From: a virus
Virus record (IMG/VR): IMGVR_UViG_3300033148_003075
Span: 1 to 37,719 of that record
Reading direction: 5' to 3' (one strand)
DNA: 37,719 nucleotides
The notes under the pieces are model-generated. The model did not search any database, was not told where the DNA came from, and saw only the letters and a program-made list of their open reading frames with translations. Positions 36,585-37,719 of this stretch are shown here, piece after piece. Within the stretch, counting starts at the first letter, position 1. Each line of letters opens with the position of its first letter. The translations under genes were made by a program, and so were the position numbers.

Positions 36585-36942
36585 TTTTTCCCCTTTCCGA
36601 GCCCCAACGGAACTCTTGATTTTCCACTTCGTTCATATACCGTTCGTCCTCTAAATCCCGTTGGCTTTCGTAATCAAGGTCTTCTCTGTCTTGGGCGACA
36701 AACTTCATAGTTCTCTTTTGATAGTCGTTTATTTTGTCAATCTCTTTCGCTGGATTGAGATTTAGTATTTCTGTTAGATTTAGTATTTCTGTTAGGTGTT
36801 CGGCACTCCCGACATAAGCACGAATTATTTTACGAGTATTTTCTTCTTTGTTCATATCTTTAAAAAACATTTTCCAATCCATTTTTTCTTTAATAGATAA
36901 TTTAGTTAAAAACTTTATGAAATTATTTTGTTTTTTAGACAT
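36574..36942 (-). CDS. Hypothetical charged protein with tandem duplication, 122 aa
   Basis: A basic N-terminus and very acidic C-terminal half (DREDLDYESQRDLEDERYMN). The segment LTEILNLTEILN is encoded by two perfect 18-bp tandem copies (36759-36776, 36777-36794). It overlaps the regulator gene by 28 nt. No family recognised. Confidence 0.65.
   Translation of the reverse strand: MSKKQNNFIKFLTKLSIKEKMDWKMFFKDMNKEENTRKIIRAYVGSAEHLTEILNLTEILNLNPAKEIDKINDYQKRTMKFVAQDREDLDYESQRDLEDERYMNEVENQEFRWGSERGKNEN
36759..36794. repeat. Two perfect 18-bp tandem repeats
   Basis: GATTTAGTATTTCTGTTA twice in a row inside the 122-aa gene. It keeps the frame and doubles the hexapeptide LTEILN. Looks like a recent slippage or duplication. 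Confidence 0.9.
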
Positions 36943-37148
36943 TTTTTTCCCTCCTTTGTTAGCCCATAATTATTATGAGGCAGTTTTTCTAATAGACCTT
37001 TTTTTACAAGCCAATTAACATAGTAGTTTGCCAGTTGGCGTTTAATTTGTAGCCCGTGTGCTATCTCTGGGCAGTTAGGGGACTTTACTATGTGTTTTGT
37101 GTGTTGGTCAATATAAATAAGAACTCTTTGTCTGTTTGTATGTTTCAT
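36915..37148 (-). CDS. LexA-like winged-helix regulator, 77 aa
   Basis: MKHTNRQRVLIYIDQHTKHI, then PEIAHGLQIKRQLANYYVNW and LVKKGLLEKLPHNNYGLTKEG match the LexA-type N-terminal wing: helix, recognition helix and beta-wing. It has no LexA peptidase domain. The ATG at 37148 is chosen because an ATG five codons upstream overlaps the -10 box; the transcript would start on or next to this ATG (leaderless). It is probably an early repressor of the region. Confidence 0.75.
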   Translation of the reverse strand: MKHTNRQRVLIYIDQHTKHIVKSPNCPEIAHGLQIKRQLANYYVNWLVKKGLLEKLPHNNYGLTKEGKKCLKNKIIS

Positions 37149-37154
37149 AATTCT

Positions 37155-37182
37155 ATTATACATACTTCAACATCCCTGTCAA
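37155..37182 (-). promoter_or_regulatory. Consensus promoter, leaderless start
   Basis: -35 TTGACA (37177-37182), 16-bp spacer, -10 TATAAT (37155-37160), then AGAATT and ATG. The expected start coincides with the ATG at 37148. It has no DnaA box or switch, unlike the other two consensus promoters. Confidence 0.85.
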
Positions 37183-37248
37183 GCGAAAATCAACCCGCTA
37201 CAATGTTAATATACAAGCCAAGTTTGAGGGGGCTGGGGATAACTAAAA

Positions 37249-37283
37249 AAAGCGTGGGCACATACTCCTATGACACACGCTTT
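37249..37283. terminator. Bidirectional intrinsic terminator
   Basis: AAAGCGTG (37249-37256) pairs with CACGCTTT (37276-37283). T-runs follow on both strands (CTTTTTT on plus, CGCTTTTTTT on minus). On the minus strand it ends the holin-like gene and insulates the regulator promoter. Confidence 0.75.
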
Positions 37284-37296
37284 CTTTTTTGGGGGA

Positions 37297-37485
37297 TTAT
37301 AGTAGTCCGCCAAGAGTAATTTCGCAACGATGTTTTAGGTAATTACAAATCATTACGAGCAACCCGCCTATTGAGATGTTAGCAATTTCTGGCATCTCTT
37401 TAATGAAGATTGAAACCAACCAAGGAAGTGTAAATAATACAAATACTCTTACTCCTTTTTTAATTGTTGTTGTATAGTTATACAT
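37297..37485 (-). CDS. Holin-like two-helix membrane protein, 62 aa
   Basis: VRVFVLFTLPWLVSIFIKEM, then NISIGGLLVMICNYLKHR: two membrane helices with a short loop and a basic stretch, the shape of a small holin. It overlaps the upstream gene by 8 nt and ends before the terminator at 37249. Holin function is inference from topology; the endolysin is 7 kb away. Confidence 0.6.
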   Translation of the reverse strand: MYNYTTTIKKGVRVFVLFTLPWLVSIFIKEMPEIANISIGGLLVMICNYLKHRCEITLGGLL

Positions 37486-37639
37486 TTTTTTCCTTTCCGC
37501 GTTCAGCGAATTTCGCCAAACGCTTTTCGTGTTTAATTTTACGCTTTGCTTGGGCGTGTTTTTTTCGTCCTTCCAAGTGAAGGGCGTTCCATTTTTCTCT
37601 TTTGCGTTCTTGTGCTCTATGTGGTTTTTTTCCAGGCAT
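37478..37639 (-). CDS. Small very basic protein, 53 aa
   Basis: MPGKKPHRAQERKREKWNAL, then HLEGRKKHAQAKRKIKHEKR: almost all Lys/Arg/His with a few Ala and Leu. AAAGGA precedes the ATG at 37639. Probably binds nucleic acid. It overlaps the holin-like gene start. Confidence 0.6.
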   Translation of the reverse strand: MPGKKPHRAQERKREKWNALHLEGRKKHAQAKRKIKHEKRLAKFAERGKEKNV

Positions 37640-37652
37640 TATATTGTCCTTT

Positions 37653-37719
37653 CTATTTAGTCCGACCGAACAAAAAATCCAACAACGAAGGATTACCGAT
37701 CACTCCTCCTGTCGGAATT
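37653..37719 (-). CDS. C-terminal end of an unidentified protein (partial)
   Basis: Only about 21 residues are in the window: IPTGGVIGNPSLLDFLFGRT plus a final Lys and TAG. The Gly/Leu/Phe-rich end resembles the C-termini of virion proteins such as GSFFGDLFGE at 13571, but no assignment is possible. Confidence 0.45.
   Translation of the reverse strand, partial: IPTGGVIGNPSLLDFLFGRTK

Noticed and set aside
37310-37320. TATAAT at the end of the holin-like gene as a promoter
   Set aside because: No -35 box at a suitable distance and it overlaps the stop codon; a terminator follows directly.
1-37719. Circular complete genome joining the two edges
   Set aside because: Joining the ends puts a stop directly after the papain-like N-terminal part and gives no sensible protein; both edge genes are truncated.
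1-37719. CRISPR array or insertion sequence
   Set aside because: No regularly spaced identical repeats with unique spacers and no transposase seen; the leader repeats at 32-33 kb are irregularly spaced and lie before start codons.

Overview
This window looks like a contiguous piece of a tailed bacteriophage (or prophage) genome. Almost every gene lies on the minus strand, packed with ATGA or TAATG overlaps. Read from high to low coordinates, the order is phage-like: regulator and replication genes, lysis, small and large terminase, GroES-like chaperonin, portal, major capsid protein, head-tail adaptor, tail and fibre proteins, then many small accessory genes. Both edges cut genes: a papain-like protein at the left and an unidentified C-terminus at the right. 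I see no sign that the window closes into a circle. The virion-region proteins carry Sec-type signals or N-terminal membrane anchors and repetitive, Thr/Ser-rich sequence (TTTTPSHKLSVAG-like). I associate this style with Patescibacteria (CPR) surface proteins and their phages, so a patescibacterial host is my inference, not proven. TAA, TAG and TGA all appear to act as ordinary stops.

Layout. 37.7-35.4 kb: a partial gene, a small basic protein, a holin-like membrane protein, a winged-helix regulator behind a consensus promoter, and small early proteins including an OB-fold (SSB-like) candidate. 35.4-33.2 kb: a second consensus promoter with a DnaA box and an RNA switch, then a zinc-binding protein, a replication initiator carrying iteron-like repeats (and an apparent C-terminal frameshift), and a DnaB-type helicase. 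33.2-29.4 kb: a structured RNA candidate, small zinc-binding and YopX-type proteins, a lytic transglycosylase-like endolysin, an HNH protein, and a possible short RNA. 29.3-28.8 kb: a two-gene plus-strand island with its own promoter and terminator. 28.7-19.1 kb: packaging and head genes, with the capsid gene split by a group I intron that encodes an HNH endonuclease, followed by tRNA-Thr(UGU) and a glycosyltransferase-like protein. 19.1-6.7 kb: adaptor, tail, a 1043-residue internal protein with an ADP-ribosyltransferase-like segment, and large fibres, ending at an XhlA-like protein. 6.7-0 kb: a matching promoter/switch module, a structured RNA, a DUF1599-like protein, small membrane and zinc proteins, a metallophosphoesterase split by two group I introns, a gene with a nonsense codon, and a papain-like protein.

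The most distinctive signals are: (1) two separate promoters with identical architecture (TGTGGATAA, 6 bp, TTGACA, 16 bp, TATAAT), each followed by a mutually exclusive a-b-a'-b' RNA fold ending in the same GGTTGGCT terminator arm; (2) three GC-rich, helix-closed non-coding elements sharing an RGYAAGYCCC ... ACGG core; (3) three group I introns whose splice sites can be assigned to the base; (4) promoters whose -10 box lies 6-7 bp before an ATG, implying leaderless mRNAs.
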